Of a stretch of 36,907 bases of DNA, positions 16,060 through 23,566 are shown piece after piece. Source of the stretch: Clostridia bacterium (GTDB taxonomy: Bacteria; Bacillota; Clostridia; Oscillospirales; QAMX01). Location of the stretch: assembly GCA_017533425.1 (NCBI GenBank), contig JAFXIE010000042.1, positions 1 through 36,907 of the forward strand. Reading direction: 5' to 3'. Every line of letters begins with the position of its first letter. Positions within the stretch are counted from its first letter, which is position 1. The position numbers and the translations under genes are program-made. Below the pieces are notes generated by a model. The model was not told where the DNA came from. It searched no databases and was given only the letters and a program-made list of their open reading frames with translations.

Positions 16060-17279
16060 TGCGCTGCGGACTCATCGGCCGCAAGCTCGGCCACTCCTTT
16101 TCCCCGGAGATCCATCGGGAGCTGGCGGATTATCCCTATGCCCTCTATGAGCTGGAGCCGGAGGATGTGGAATCCTTCGTCCGCCATGGGGAGGCGGAGG
16201 CCTTCAACGTCACCATTCCCTATAAGGAATTGGTGCTGCCCATGATGGATGAGCTTTCTGAGACCGCCCGGCGCATCGGCTCGGTCAATACGGTGGTTCG
16301 CCGTCCGGACGGAACCCTCTACGGTGACAACACCGACGCCGAGGGAATGCGCTGCATGTTTTCCCGGGCGGGCTTTTGCATGAAAGGCAAAAAGGTGCTG
16401 GTGCTTGGCAGCGGCGGTTCCTCCCGCACGGCGGTGGATGTGCTGCGGGGACTGGGCGCCAGCCCTGTGGTCATTTCCAGGTCGGGGGAGAATCATTACG
16501 GAAATCTCCATCTCCATGCGGATGCGGCCTACATTGTCAACACAACGCCGGTGGGCATGTACCCCGCCTGCCCGGCGCGTCCGCTGGATATCGACCTCTT
16601 CCCGCGGCTGGAGGGCGTGGCGGATATCATCTATAACCCCGCCCGCACCCAGCTTCTTTTGGATGCGGAGGCGCGGGGCATTCCCTGCACAAACGGGCTT
16701 TCCATGCTGGTTTCCCAGGCGAGGGCTGCGGCTGAAATCTTCCTCGGTGAGAGCATTTCGCCGGAGAAGGTGGAGGAGATCATTCGAAAGATCGAGACGG
16801 CCACCCAGAATATCATTCTCATCGGTATGCCGGGCTGCGGAAAAAGCACCGTGGGAGCGCTGCTGGCAAAGGCCCTCGACAGACCCTTCCTTGATGCGGA
16901 TGCAGAGCTTTCCCGCGAGGACGGACGTCCCGTGCCGGAGATCATCCGGACGGATGGGGAAGAGGCCTTCCGCCGGAAGGAGACGGAGGTCTGCCGCCGG
17001 CTCGGAATGCGCAGCGGCTGCGTGATCGCCTGCGGCGGCGGTGTCGTGACGCGGGAGGAAAATTATCCCCTGCTGCATCAAAACGGCAGAATTGTGTATA
17101 TCGACCGGCCTGTGGAGGAGCTTTCCTGCGAGGGACGACCCATTTCGCAGGCAAAATCCCCCGCGGTGCTGGCCGCGGAGCGCATCCCCCTCTACAGGGC
17201 GTGGTGTGATATCTGCGTGGCATCCGGGGAGAGCCCGGAGCTTACGGCAAAGGAAATTCTAAAGGAGCTGAATCAATGA
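16059..17279 (+). CDS. aroE: Fused shikimate dehydrogenase - shikimate kinase
   Basis: 406 residues forming two enzymes. The shikimate dehydrogenase part (about 1-245) has GHSFSPEIH near 10, the catalytic-lysine motif FNVTIPYKE near 48, GDNTDAEG near 87, the NADP loop LGSGGSSRTA near 115 and NTTPVGMYP near 163. The shikimate kinase part (about 250-406) has Walker A GMPGCGKST near 256, DADAELSRE near 277, EEAFRRKE near 301 and the shikimate-contact CGGGVV near 326. It reduces 3-dehydroshikimate and then phosphorylates shikimate at two sites on one chain. These are usually separate proteins; such fusions are known but uncommon. Separate aroE or aroK genes are not in this window. Confidence 0.94.
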   Translation: MRCGLIGRKLGHSFSPEIHRELADYPYALYELEPEDVESFVRHGEAEAFNVTIPYKELVLPMMDELSETARRIGSVNTVVRRPDGTLYGDNTDAEGMRCMFSRAGFCMKGKKVLVLGSGGSSRTAVDVLRGLGASPVVISRSGENHYGNLHLHADAAYIVNTTPVGMYPACPARPLDIDLFPRLEGVADIIYNPARTQLLLDAEARGIPCTNGLSMLVSQARAAAEIFLGESISPEKVEEIIRKIETATQNIILIGMPGCGKSTVGALLAKALDRPFLDADAELSREDGRPVPEIIRTDGEEAFRRKETEVCRRLGMRSGCVIACGGGVVTREENYPLLHQNGRIVYIDRPVEELSCEGRPISQAKSPAVLAAERIPLYRAWCDICVASGESPELTAKEILKELNQ

Positions 17280-17728
17280 AAATTCTCATTCTCAACGGCC
17301 CCAACCTCAATCTCCTGGGGCGACGGGAGCCGGATATTTACGGCCATCGCGACTATGCGGCGCTGACGGCATATATCGGCGAAACCTGCCGCCGGATCGG
17401 CGCGGAATATGAGGTTTTTCAGACCAATCACGAGGGTGTTCTGGTGGATATGATCCAGGGCGCGCTGGAGACCGGGGTGGATGCCATTGTTCTCAATCCC
17501 GCGGCCTACACCCACACCAGCATCGCCATTGCCGATGCCCTGCGGGCGGTGGAGATCCCCACCGCGGAGGTGCATCTCTCCGATGTGGATGCCCGGGAGC
17601 CCTATCGCCGCATTTCCTATGCCGGCGAGGCCTGCGTGGCCACCTTCAAGGGCAAGGGCTTTGAAAGCTACGGCGAGGCCATTTGCTATATGGCGGAATA
17701 TGTGAGGAATTCCAAAGATGCGCATTGA
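17276..17728 (+). CDS. aroQ: Type II 3-dehydroquinate dehydratase
   Basis: 150 residues. The opening LILNGPNLNLLGRREPDIYG carries the catalytic tyrosine, NPAAYTHTSIAI near residue 76 carries the catalytic histidine, and VHLSDVDAREPYRRISY near 101 binds substrate. It dehydrates 3-dehydroquinate to 3-dehydroshikimate. The start ATG overlaps the aroE-aroK stop (ATGA), and its own 3' end overlaps the amidohydrolase start by 11 bases. The usual histidine just before ARE in the last motif is replaced by aspartate. Confidence 0.96.
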   Translation: MKILILNGPNLNLLGRREPDIYGHRDYAALTAYIGETCRRIGAEYEVFQTNHEGVLVDMIQGALETGVDAIVLNPAAYTHTSIAIADALRAVEIPTAEVHLSDVDAREPYRRISYAGEACVATFKGKGFESYGEAICYMAEYVRNSKDAH

Positions 17729-18515
17729 TTTTCATACCCACGCCTTCCCGGATAAGCTGGCGGCGCGGGCTGTCGGCAGCCTGTCGGATGCCTCCGGCGG
17801 GCTTCCGCCCTGCACGGACGGAACGGTGGAGGGCCTGCGGGCCTCCATGCGCGCCGGCGGGGTGGATATCTCGGTGGTGGCAAATATTGCCACAAATCCC
17901 CGCCAGATGCACGCGGTGAACGATTTTGCCGCATTAATCAACGGCGAAGATATTGTCTCCTTCGGCTCGGTGCATCCCGATGCCCCCGATGCCCTGGAGG
18001 AGCTTTCCCGCATTCATGCCCTGGGGCTGAAGGGCGTCAAGCTGCATCCGGAATATCAGGACTTTTTTGTGGATGATGCGCGTATGCGTCCCATCTACGA
18101 GAAAATTTCCGAGCTGGGGCTCATCACCCTCTTCCATGCCGGGGGAGATCTCGGCTTTCCCGGCCCCTACCGGGCAACACCGGAGCGCATGGCTCGGGCG
18201 CTTGCTTGGTTTTCATCCCCTGTGGTTGCCGCCCATTGGGGCGGTATGTTCATGGGGGAGGAGGTTTTGCGCCATCTCTGCGGCCGGGATATCTATTTTG
18301 ACATCTCCTTCGGCCAGGGATGCATCCCGCCGAGCCTTGCCCGCCGCATCGTGGACACCCACGGATGCCACCGCCTTCTCTTTGGCACGGACACCCCCTG
18401 GCATAGCCCGGCGCAGGAGCTGCGCCTGCTGGATGCCCTGGGGCTTGCGGAGGGGGAACGCTCGGCCATTGAGGGGGGCAACGCCGCTGCCCTTCTCGGC
18501 ATCTGCGGGGCGTAG
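17718..18515 (+). CDS. Amidohydrolase-family (TIM-barrel) metal hydrolase
   Basis: 265 residues. Metal-binding motif DFHTHAFP at residues 4-11, a lysine/His strand GVKLHPEYQ near 97, FHAGGD near 137, AHWGG near 174 and the final metal aspartate in FGTDTPWHS near 226. This is the amidohydrolase-2 pattern (ACMSD/TatD-like decarboxylases and hydrolases). It overlaps aroQ by 11 bases and is therefore the last gene of the aromatic operon. No amidohydrolase is a required step of aromatic amino acid synthesis, so its substrate is unknown; processing an aromatic or cyclic acid side product is speculative. Confidence 0.85.
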   Translation: MRIDFHTHAFPDKLAARAVGSLSDASGGLPPCTDGTVEGLRASMRAGGVDISVVANIATNPRQMHAVNDFAALINGEDIVSFGSVHPDAPDALEELSRIHALGLKGVKLHPEYQDFFVDDARMRPIYEKISELGLITLFHAGGDLGFPGPYRATPERMARALAWFSSPVVAAHWGGMFMGEEVLRHLCGRDIYFDISFGQGCIPPSLARRIVDTHGCHRLLFGTDTPWHSPAQELRLLDALGLAEGERSAIEGGNAAALLGICGA

Positions 18516-18545
18516 ACGAGGGCACTCGCAGGAAAAATTTTCGCC

Positions 18546-18574
18546 TTGCATTCCATGCCCATCCGTGGTAAAAT
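18546..18574 (+). promoter_or_regulatory. Promoter upstream of the SLH-GH25 gene
   Basis: TTGCAT (18546-18551), 17-base spacer, TAAAAT (18569-18574). Predicted transcription start near 18581, directly before the hairpin at 18589-18632. Confidence 0.7.
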
Positions 18575-18588
18575 TGTAGGCAATTAAG

Positions 18589-18632
18589 GCCCGTCTTCCC
18601 GAAGCGGGAAGGCGGGCTGCTTTTGTCGATTT
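18589..18632 (+). terminator. Terminator hairpin between the aro operon and SLH-GH25 gene
   Basis: A 13-bp stem with one G-T pair (18589-18601 with 18605-18617) and a 3-base loop is followed by TGCTTTTGTCGATTTTTG. It can terminate the aro operon. Because it also lies after the promoter at 18546-18574, it may act as an attenuator of the lysozyme gene. Confidence 0.75.
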
Positions 18633-18659
18633 TTGTCCGGCCTCAAAGGAGTTTATGCC

Positions 18660-20222
18660 ATGAAACACAGACGAATTTCCGCCCTGGTGCTCATCCTCGC
18701 TCTGCTCGCGGGTATTTTTGCCTTCCCCGCATCGGCGGCCTACAGCGATGTGCCAAGCTGGCACTGGGCCCGTGCCGCCATTGAAAAATGGAGCGAGTAC
18801 GGCGTGATCAACGGATCTTCGGGCAAATTTTTTCCCGACCAGAGCATCACCCGAGGTGAAATGGCCGTCATTCTGAACAATCTCATGGCTTACCGGGATC
18901 TCGCGCCCAATACCTTTACCGACCTTCCGGATACCTGGTACACCGATGCCGTTCTGAAGGTCAATGCCAAGGGCGTCATGCTCGGCAGCGGCGGCAAGGT
19001 TCGTCCGCTGGATCCCATCACCCGGGAGGAGGCCTTCTGCCTCATCGCCCGCGCCCTCAATATCCAGCCCGCAGCGGAGGGGAAAATTGAGTTTTCCGAT
19101 GCAGGCTCGGTTTCTTCCTGGGCCTACAACACCCTCAGCGCCATGATCGGCGCCGGGTATGTCCATGGCAGCGGCGGAAAGCTGCGCCCCAAGGACAATC
19201 TCTCCCGGGCGGAGGCTGTTTCCGTGCTCAATCAGATCGTCGGTCTCGTTGTCAGCGAGAACCGCGTGTATACCGGTGAGGTCAAGGGCATCTGCGTGGT
19301 CAATTGCCTGGATGGCGCCACCCTGCGGGATATGAATGTTGACGGTGATCTCATCATCTGCGACAGCCTGCCGAATATTTACAATGTGCGGCTGGAAAAT
19401 GTCATGTGCCATGAGCTCATTTATCTGAAACCCACCGAGGACGGCGCCTTTGCCGAGGAGCCGGACAGCGGCGACAGCGTTGTGCAGGACGGAAAGATCG
19501 TCTATGGCAACAACAAGCTGAATATTCTCCCAAATGTCCCTAAAAACACCCTGAAGGACAGCGCCTTTTCCACCGATAAGAATGGCGTTATCACCTATAA
19601 GGCTGCCGGCGTCAAGGCGGTGCAGGGCATTGATGTTTCCTCCTGGCAGGGGGTCATCAACTGGAAGAAGGTTGCGGCGGACGGAATTGATTTTGCCATC
19701 ATCCGCGTGGGCTTCCGCGGATACACCGCCGGCGGCATGAGCGAGGATAAATACTTTGAGGCGAATATCCGCGGTGCCCTGGAGGCCGGACTGGATGTCG
19801 GTGTGTATTTCTTCTCCCAGGCCATCTCCACAAAGGAAGCGGTGGCGGAGGCAAACTTCGTCCTTGCGCGCATCAAGGATTATAAAATCACCTATCCCGT
19901 CGTCTTTGACTGGGAGGATGTCAACGATCGCGACGCCCGAACCTATAAAATGAGCAAAAAGACCCTCAATGACTGCGCGGTGGCCTTCTGCGAGCGCGTG
20001 AAGGAGGCGGGCTACATTCCCTCCGTCTATTTCGGCACCTCCAAGGGGCTGCTGGACTTTGATCTTGACCGGCTGAAGGAATATGACTTCTGGTATGCCC
20101 GGTATAAATCGGACACGCCGCGATTCTACTATGCCTTTGATATCTGGCAGTACACCTCCACGGGACTTGTGGACGGGATCGACGGCTATGTTGACCGGAA
20201 TATCTGCTTTAAGACCTATTGA
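18660..20222 (+). CDS. Secreted SLH-domain GH25 lysozyme
   Basis: 520 residues from ATG 18660 (AAAGGAG eight bases upstream). A signal peptide (basic start, hydrophobic core, FPASAA cleavage region near residue 27) is followed by three SLH repeats (about 29-75, 85-133 and 140-190; each with a YSDV/FTDL/FSDA start and an ITRGE, ITREE or LSRAE end). These should bind the protein to secondary cell-wall polymer. A middle region of beta character (about 200-315) is unassigned. The C-terminal GH25 muramidase domain (about 318-520) starts VQGIDVSSWQG and carries the catalytic pair in FDWEDV near 416, then ends with DIWQYTSTG and DGYVDRN. It probably remodels peptidoglycan at the cell surface. Confidence 0.93.
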   Translation: MKHRRISALVLILALLAGIFAFPASAAYSDVPSWHWARAAIEKWSEYGVINGSSGKFFPDQSITRGEMAVILNNLMAYRDLAPNTFTDLPDTWYTDAVLKVNAKGVMLGSGGKVRPLDPITREEAFCLIARALNIQPAAEGKIEFSDAGSVSSWAYNTLSAMIGAGYVHGSGGKLRPKDNLSRAEAVSVLNQIVGLVVSENRVYTGEVKGICVVNCLDGATLRDMNVDGDLIICDSLPNIYNVRLENVMCHELIYLKPTEDGAFAEEPDSGDSVVQDGKIVYGNNKLNILPNVPKNTLKDSAFSTDKNGVITYKAAGVKAVQGIDVSSWQGVINWKKVAADGIDFAIIRVGFRGYTAGGMSEDKYFEANIRGALEAGLDVGVYFFSQAISTKEAVAEANFVLARIKDYKITYPVVFDWEDVNDRDARTYKMSKKTLNDCAVAFCERVKEAGYIPSVYFGTSKGLLDFDLDRLKEYDFWYARYKSDTPRFYYAFDIWQYTSTGLVDGIDGYVDRNICFKTY

Positions 20223-20227
20223 AAGCG

Positions 20228-20267
20228 CATCGGCGCACCGTATTTGCGGTGCGCCGATGGATTTTTA
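20228..20267 (+). terminator. Terminator of the SLH-GH25 gene
   Basis: A perfect 13-bp stem (20228-20240 with 20247-20259) with a TATTTG loop is followed by GATTTTTAT. It lies in the gap between the convergent lysozyme and EamA transporter genes. Confidence 0.9.
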
Positions 20268-21182
20268 TGCGGTTTTCTTTTCCTTTGCCGGCGGTGCCAG
20301 CTGAATGAGCAGGATGGCGCCGAAGACCAGCAGGCAGCCGAGTCCCTCCCGCAGGGTCAGCCGCTCATTGAGAATGAGCCAGCCGCCGATGACGGCAAAG
20401 ACCGATTCAAGGCTCATGATGAGGCTTGCGATCTGCGGCGGGCAGCGCTTCTGGGCGAGGATCTGCAGGGTATAGGCAATGCCGCTGGAGAAGACGCCGG
20501 TGAAAATGATGGGCTGCCAGGCGGCAAGAATGCCGGGAAGCTCCGGGGTTTCCATCAGGAAGGCAAAGAGGGTGGAGACCACCGCATTGACGGCAAACTG
20601 CAGGCAGGAGAGGCGAATTCCGTCGGTGGAGGGGACGAAATGATCCACCGTCAGAATGTGCGCCGTGTAGAAAAGGGCGCAGGCAAGCAGCAGCAGATCC
20701 CCCGTCCGCAGCGAGAAGCCCTCGGTAATGCAGAGAAGATACATACCCACGGTGGCGATGCCGACGCTGATCCAGCCGAGAAAATGGGTGCGCCGGCCGA
20801 GAAAGAGGCCGAAAATGGGAACAAAGACAATGTAGAGGGCGGTGAGAAAGCCGGATTTTCCGGCGCTGGTCTCGACGATGCCCATCTGCTGCAGATTGGA
20901 GGCAAGGGCCAGCAGAATACCGCAGGCAAGACCGCCGACATAGAGGCTGCGGCGGCTGTGGGAAGCTGCCATGCGGAAGGGCTTGCGCCCGGCAAAAATA
21001 TCCGAAAGGGCAACCACCGGCGCCAGGGCAGCGACGCCCACATAGGAGCGCACGGCGTTGAAGGTGGAGGGGCCGATGTGATCCATGCCCTGCCGCTGCG
21101 CCACAAAGGCAAAGCCCCATATAAAGGCAGCCACCACAAGCATGAGGGCGCCGATGAGCTGATTTCTTCTGGTTGCGTTCAT
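20265..21182 (-). CDS. EamA/DMT-family transporter
   Basis: 305 residues with about ten hydrophobic helices in two repeated EamA units. The first unit opens LMLVVAAFIWGFAFVAQRQG, the typical N-terminal helix with the WG motif; the second begins about residue 155 with GDLLLLACALFYTAHI. A short lysine-rich tail KEKKTA ends it. Members export amino acids, sugars or nucleosides or transport other metabolites; the substrate cannot be predicted. The start ATG at 21182 has a GGGAG ribosome site. The gene is alone on the minus strand between convergent and divergent neighbours. Confidence 0.92.
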   Translation of the reverse strand: MNATRRNQLIGALMLVVAAFIWGFAFVAQRQGMDHIGPSTFNAVRSYVGVAALAPVVALSDIFAGRKPFRMAASHSRRSLYVGGLACGILLALASNLQQMGIVETSAGKSGFLTALYIVFVPIFGLFLGRRTHFLGWISVGIATVGMYLLCITEGFSLRTGDLLLLACALFYTAHILTVDHFVPSTDGIRLSCLQFAVNAVVSTLFAFLMETPELPGILAAWQPIIFTGVFSSGIAYTLQILAQKRCPPQIASLIMSLESVFAVIGGWLILNERLTLREGLGCLLVFGAILLIQLAPPAKEKKTA

Positions 21183-21230
21183 CTTGAAACTCCCAATTTC
21201 ACAAAATACCGTAATATTTTATCATAAGAT

Positions 21231-21259
21231 TTGAAATTATGGAAGCATTATAGTATACT
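21231..21259 (+). promoter_or_regulatory. Promoter of the MinD-like gene
   Basis: TTGAAA (21231-21236), 17-base spacer, TATACT (21254-21259), 58 bases upstream of ATG 21318. The intergenic region is clearly AT-rich relative to the genes. Confidence 0.75.
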
Positions 21260-21317
21260 AATACAGGAAAAAATCGCGGTATCTTTTCGGTACCCCAAAG
21301 GAAGAGAGTGGGAAAGC

Positions 21318-22031
21318 ATGTCAAGGATCATACTCATAGCCTCCGGCAAGGGCGGAACGGGGAAAACCACCCTGGCGGCCCGGCTGGCCTGCGCCATGTG
21401 CGACGCGGGCAGGAGGGTGGCCGCCGTCGATCTGGATGCGGGCATGGGAAACCTCGATATTGCCCTGGGCATGCACGATGCCGCCCTCTTCTCCATATCG
21501 GAGGTGCTTTCCGGCGCGGTCAGCTATGAAAATGCCGCTGTGCCGGTGCATGGACGGCCGAATCTTTGCCTGCTTTGCGCGCCTCCGGCGGGATATGTGC
21601 CGCCGGCAGAGGCTCTTGCCGCCTTCATCGCCGCCCGGCGGGCGGAGGATACGGATATCATTTTGGACTGCGGCGCGGGGCTTGGCGATGCGCTGGGCGC
21701 TGCCCGCGCGGTGGCCGATCTCGGCCTGGTCGTCACCCATGCGGAGACGGCCTGCCTGCGGGATGCCGCGGCGACCGCCCTCTTTCTCTCCGAGCGCGGG
21801 AGCCTGAGCCTCCGCCTTGTCTGCAACCGCCTGCCCGTAAGGCGGCCGCTGCAGCGGCGCATGGCATACCATGTGGATGCCTGTATGGATGAGGTGGGGC
21901 TGCCCCTTGGAGCCATTCTCTTTGAGGATCGCAGGCTTGTGCGCACCCTCCTCGGCGGCGGCACGGCAGCATCGCGCATTCCGGAGGAGATCCGGGCGCT
22001 GGCCGAGCGGATTATTTCCCGCAATTTTTAA
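21318..22031 (+). CDS. MinD/ParA-family ATPase
   Basis: 237 residues from ATG 21318; an upstream in-frame ATG would lie before the promoter -10. The deviant Walker A is GKGGTGKTT at residues 10-18, followed by AVDLDAGMGNLDIALG near 38 (switch region) and ILDCGAGLGD near 115 (Walker B). VVTHAETACLRDAA near 136 and LVCNRL near 168 align with the MinD motifs VTxPExxxxRDA and NR. The C-terminus EIRALAERIISRNF may be a short amphipathic helix, but it is less basic than a typical MinD membrane anchor, and the protein is about 30 residues shorter than MinD. In many Clostridia minD lies near mgsA, as here. No minC or minE is present, so MinD identity is likely but not certain. Confidence 0.82.
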   Translation: MSRIILIASGKGGTGKTTLAARLACAMCDAGRRVAAVDLDAGMGNLDIALGMHDAALFSISEVLSGAVSYENAAVPVHGRPNLCLLCAPPAGYVPPAEALAAFIAARRAEDTDIILDCGAGLGDALGAARAVADLGLVVTHAETACLRDAAATALFLSERGSLSLRLVCNRLPVRRPLQRRMAYHVDACMDEVGLPLGAILFEDRRLVRTLLGGGTAASRIPEEIRALAERIISRNF

Positions 22032-22042
22032 TGCGTTTGCCA

Positions 22043-22071
22043 TTGTGCGAATGAGAAAAATGTGTTATAAT
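22043..22071 (+). promoter_or_regulatory. Promoter of mgsA
   Basis: TTGTGC (22043-22048), 17-base spacer, TATAAT (22066-22071), 69 bases before the mgsA start. It lies 12 bases after the MinD-like stop. Confidence 0.75.
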
Positions 22072-22139
22072 ATCAACGGTTTTAGATGATGAGACAGAAA
22101 TGTGCTGTCGGATTCCATTGACAGGGAGGTATCCACCGG

Positions 22140-22538
22140 ATGAACATTGCATTGATTGCCCACGATAAGAAAAAGGAGCTGATGGTTCAGTTCTGCATTG
22201 CCTATTGCGGCATTCTCGCCAAACACGATCTTTGCGCCACTGCGACCACCGGCAAGCTTATCTCCGAGGCTACAGGCCTTGAAATTGACCGCTTTCTTTC
22301 CGGCCAGCAGGGCGGCGATCAGCAGATCGGTGCCCGCATTGCCTACGATGAAATTGATATGGTCGTTTTCCTTCGGGATGTCAATTCCTTCGCCACGGAA
22401 CCCGATGTGGATGCCATGATCCGCCTGTGCGATGAAAACAATATCCCCATCGCCACAAACCTTGCCACGGCGGAAATGCTCGTTCTCGGCCTTGCCCGCG
22501 GCGATCTGGATTGGCGCGAGCTGGTTCGCAAAAAGTAA
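22140..22538 (+). CDS. mgsA: Methylglyoxal synthase
   Basis: 132 residues with GGGAGG upstream of ATG 22140. It converts dihydroxyacetone phosphate to methylglyoxal and phosphate, a glycolytic bypass used when phosphate is low or sugar flux is high. Motifs: IALIAHDKKKELM at residues 3-15, ATATTGKLI near 33, the phosphate-binding SGQQGGDQQIGA near 55 with the catalytic aspartate in GGD, VVFLRDVNS near 75 and IPIATNLATAEML near 102. Typical members have SGPLGGD, so QQ is a small deviation. The length is near that of Bacillota homologues. Confidence 0.95.
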   Translation: MNIALIAHDKKKELMVQFCIAYCGILAKHDLCATATTGKLISEATGLEIDRFLSGQQGGDQQIGARIAYDEIDMVVFLRDVNSFATEPDVDAMIRLCDENNIPIATNLATAEMLVLGLARGDLDWRELVRKK

Positions 22539-22549
22539 CGCGTATTTAT

Positions 22550-22590
22550 CCCCGGAGGGTGCGGCAAAGCGCTTCCGGGGCTTTTCTTTT
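22550..22590 (+). terminator. Terminator of mgsA
   Basis: CCCCGGA (22550-22556) pairs with TCCGGGG (22574-22580), with imperfect pairing inside, followed by CTTTTCTTTTT. It overlaps the region just before the next gene's ribosome site, so readthrough is needed for that gene unless it has an unseen promoter. Confidence 0.75.
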
Positions 22591-22603
22591 TGGAAAGGAG
22601 TGC

Positions 22604-23518
22604 ATGACCTTGAATGAATTGCATCTCTTTATTGTAAATCCCGGTGCAGGGAAGGGGAAGGAGCAGAAAATCCTGCCCGACCGCATCCGCGCCGCGGCAG
22701 ATTCTCTTGGAGTTTCGGCAGAAATCTTCATTCCCACAGCGCCCGGTGCGGCGGCAGCCCATGTCCGAAAGCGGGCAAAGGAAACGGATTTTCTCCGGGT
22801 GTATGCCTGCGGCGGCGACGGCACCGTCAATGAGGCTGCCAATGCCCTCTGGGATCTGCCCAATGCCGCGCTGGGCGTTTATCCCTGCGGCTCGGGAAAC
22901 GATTATGTAAAATCCCTGCCCGGCGGCCCCTGCCGGGATCTCGCGGCTCTGATGCAGGGCGAAACCGCGATGGTAGACCTGGTGGATGTCAACGGCATGA
23001 AGTGCTGCAATATGACAAATATCGGCTTTGATGCGCTGGTTGCCCATCGGATGGGGCTTTTCCGCCGAGTGCCCTTCATCAGCGGTCCGCTGGCCTATTC
23101 CCTTGCGGTGGCGGTGGGACTCATTTCCCGCATGAGCTGGCAGATTCGCGCCGAATTCGATGACAATGAGGTCGTTGAGGGCGCCTTTATGCTCAGTGCC
23201 ATCGGCGTTGGCCGCGTCTGCGGCGGAAAATATAAGGCTCTGCCTACGGCAAGCCTGACGGACGGCCTGATGGATGTCTGTATGCTTCGCCGGGTTCCGC
23301 GGTGGAAATTCCCCGGGCTGATCGGCGTCTATAAATCCGGCACCCATCTGGAGGATCCCCGCGTGGCGGATATCGTTACATACCGGCGCTGCAAAAGCCT
23401 GCGGCTGCGCTTTAACCGCCCGGCCTGCCGTTCGGTGGACGGAGAGCTGGAAAAGGGATGCGAATTCACGCTGAAGGTGCTCCCCGAGGCGCTGCGGCTC
23501 ATACTTCCCAAGGCATAA
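22604..23518 (+). CDS. Diacylglycerol kinase-family lipid kinase (YegS/DgkB-like)
   Basis: 304 residues. Motifs: LFIVNPGAGKGKEQ near residues 8-21, ACGGDGTVNEAANAL near 66 (the GGDGT nucleotide site), LGVYPCGSGNDY near 91 and the C-terminal VDGE strand near 282 characteristic of this family. Members phosphorylate diacylglycerol, sphingoid or related lipids at the membrane. The start is ambiguous: AGGAG (22596-22600) is only 3 bases from ATG 22604 but 9 bases from an in-frame TTG at 22610, which would remove two residues. It lies behind the mgsA terminator with no visible promoter of its own. Confidence 0.93.
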   Translation: MTLNELHLFIVNPGAGKGKEQKILPDRIRAAADSLGVSAEIFIPTAPGAAAAHVRKRAKETDFLRVYACGGDGTVNEAANALWDLPNAALGVYPCGSGNDYVKSLPGGPCRDLAALMQGETAMVDLVDVNGMKCCNMTNIGFDALVAHRMGLFRRVPFISGPLAYSLAVAVGLISRMSWQIRAEFDDNEVVEGAFMLSAIGVGRVCGGKYKALPTASLTDGLMDVCMLRRVPRWKFPGLIGVYKSGTHLEDPRVADIVTYRRCKSLRLRFNRPACRSVDGELEKGCEFTLKVLPEALRLILPKA

Positions 23519-23522
23519 ATAT

Positions 23523-23566
23523 CCCCCGTTTCCGATATGATGTATCGGGAAACGGGGGTTTTATTT
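23523..23566 (+). terminator. Terminator of the lipid kinase gene
   Basis: CCCCCGTTTCC plus GATA (23523-23537) pairs with TATC and GGAAACGGGGG (23543-23558, one bulge), followed by TTTTATTT. The 3' arm's GGGGG also lies 8 bases before the spmA ATG, so the hairpin may mask the spmA ribosome site. Confidence 0.88.
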
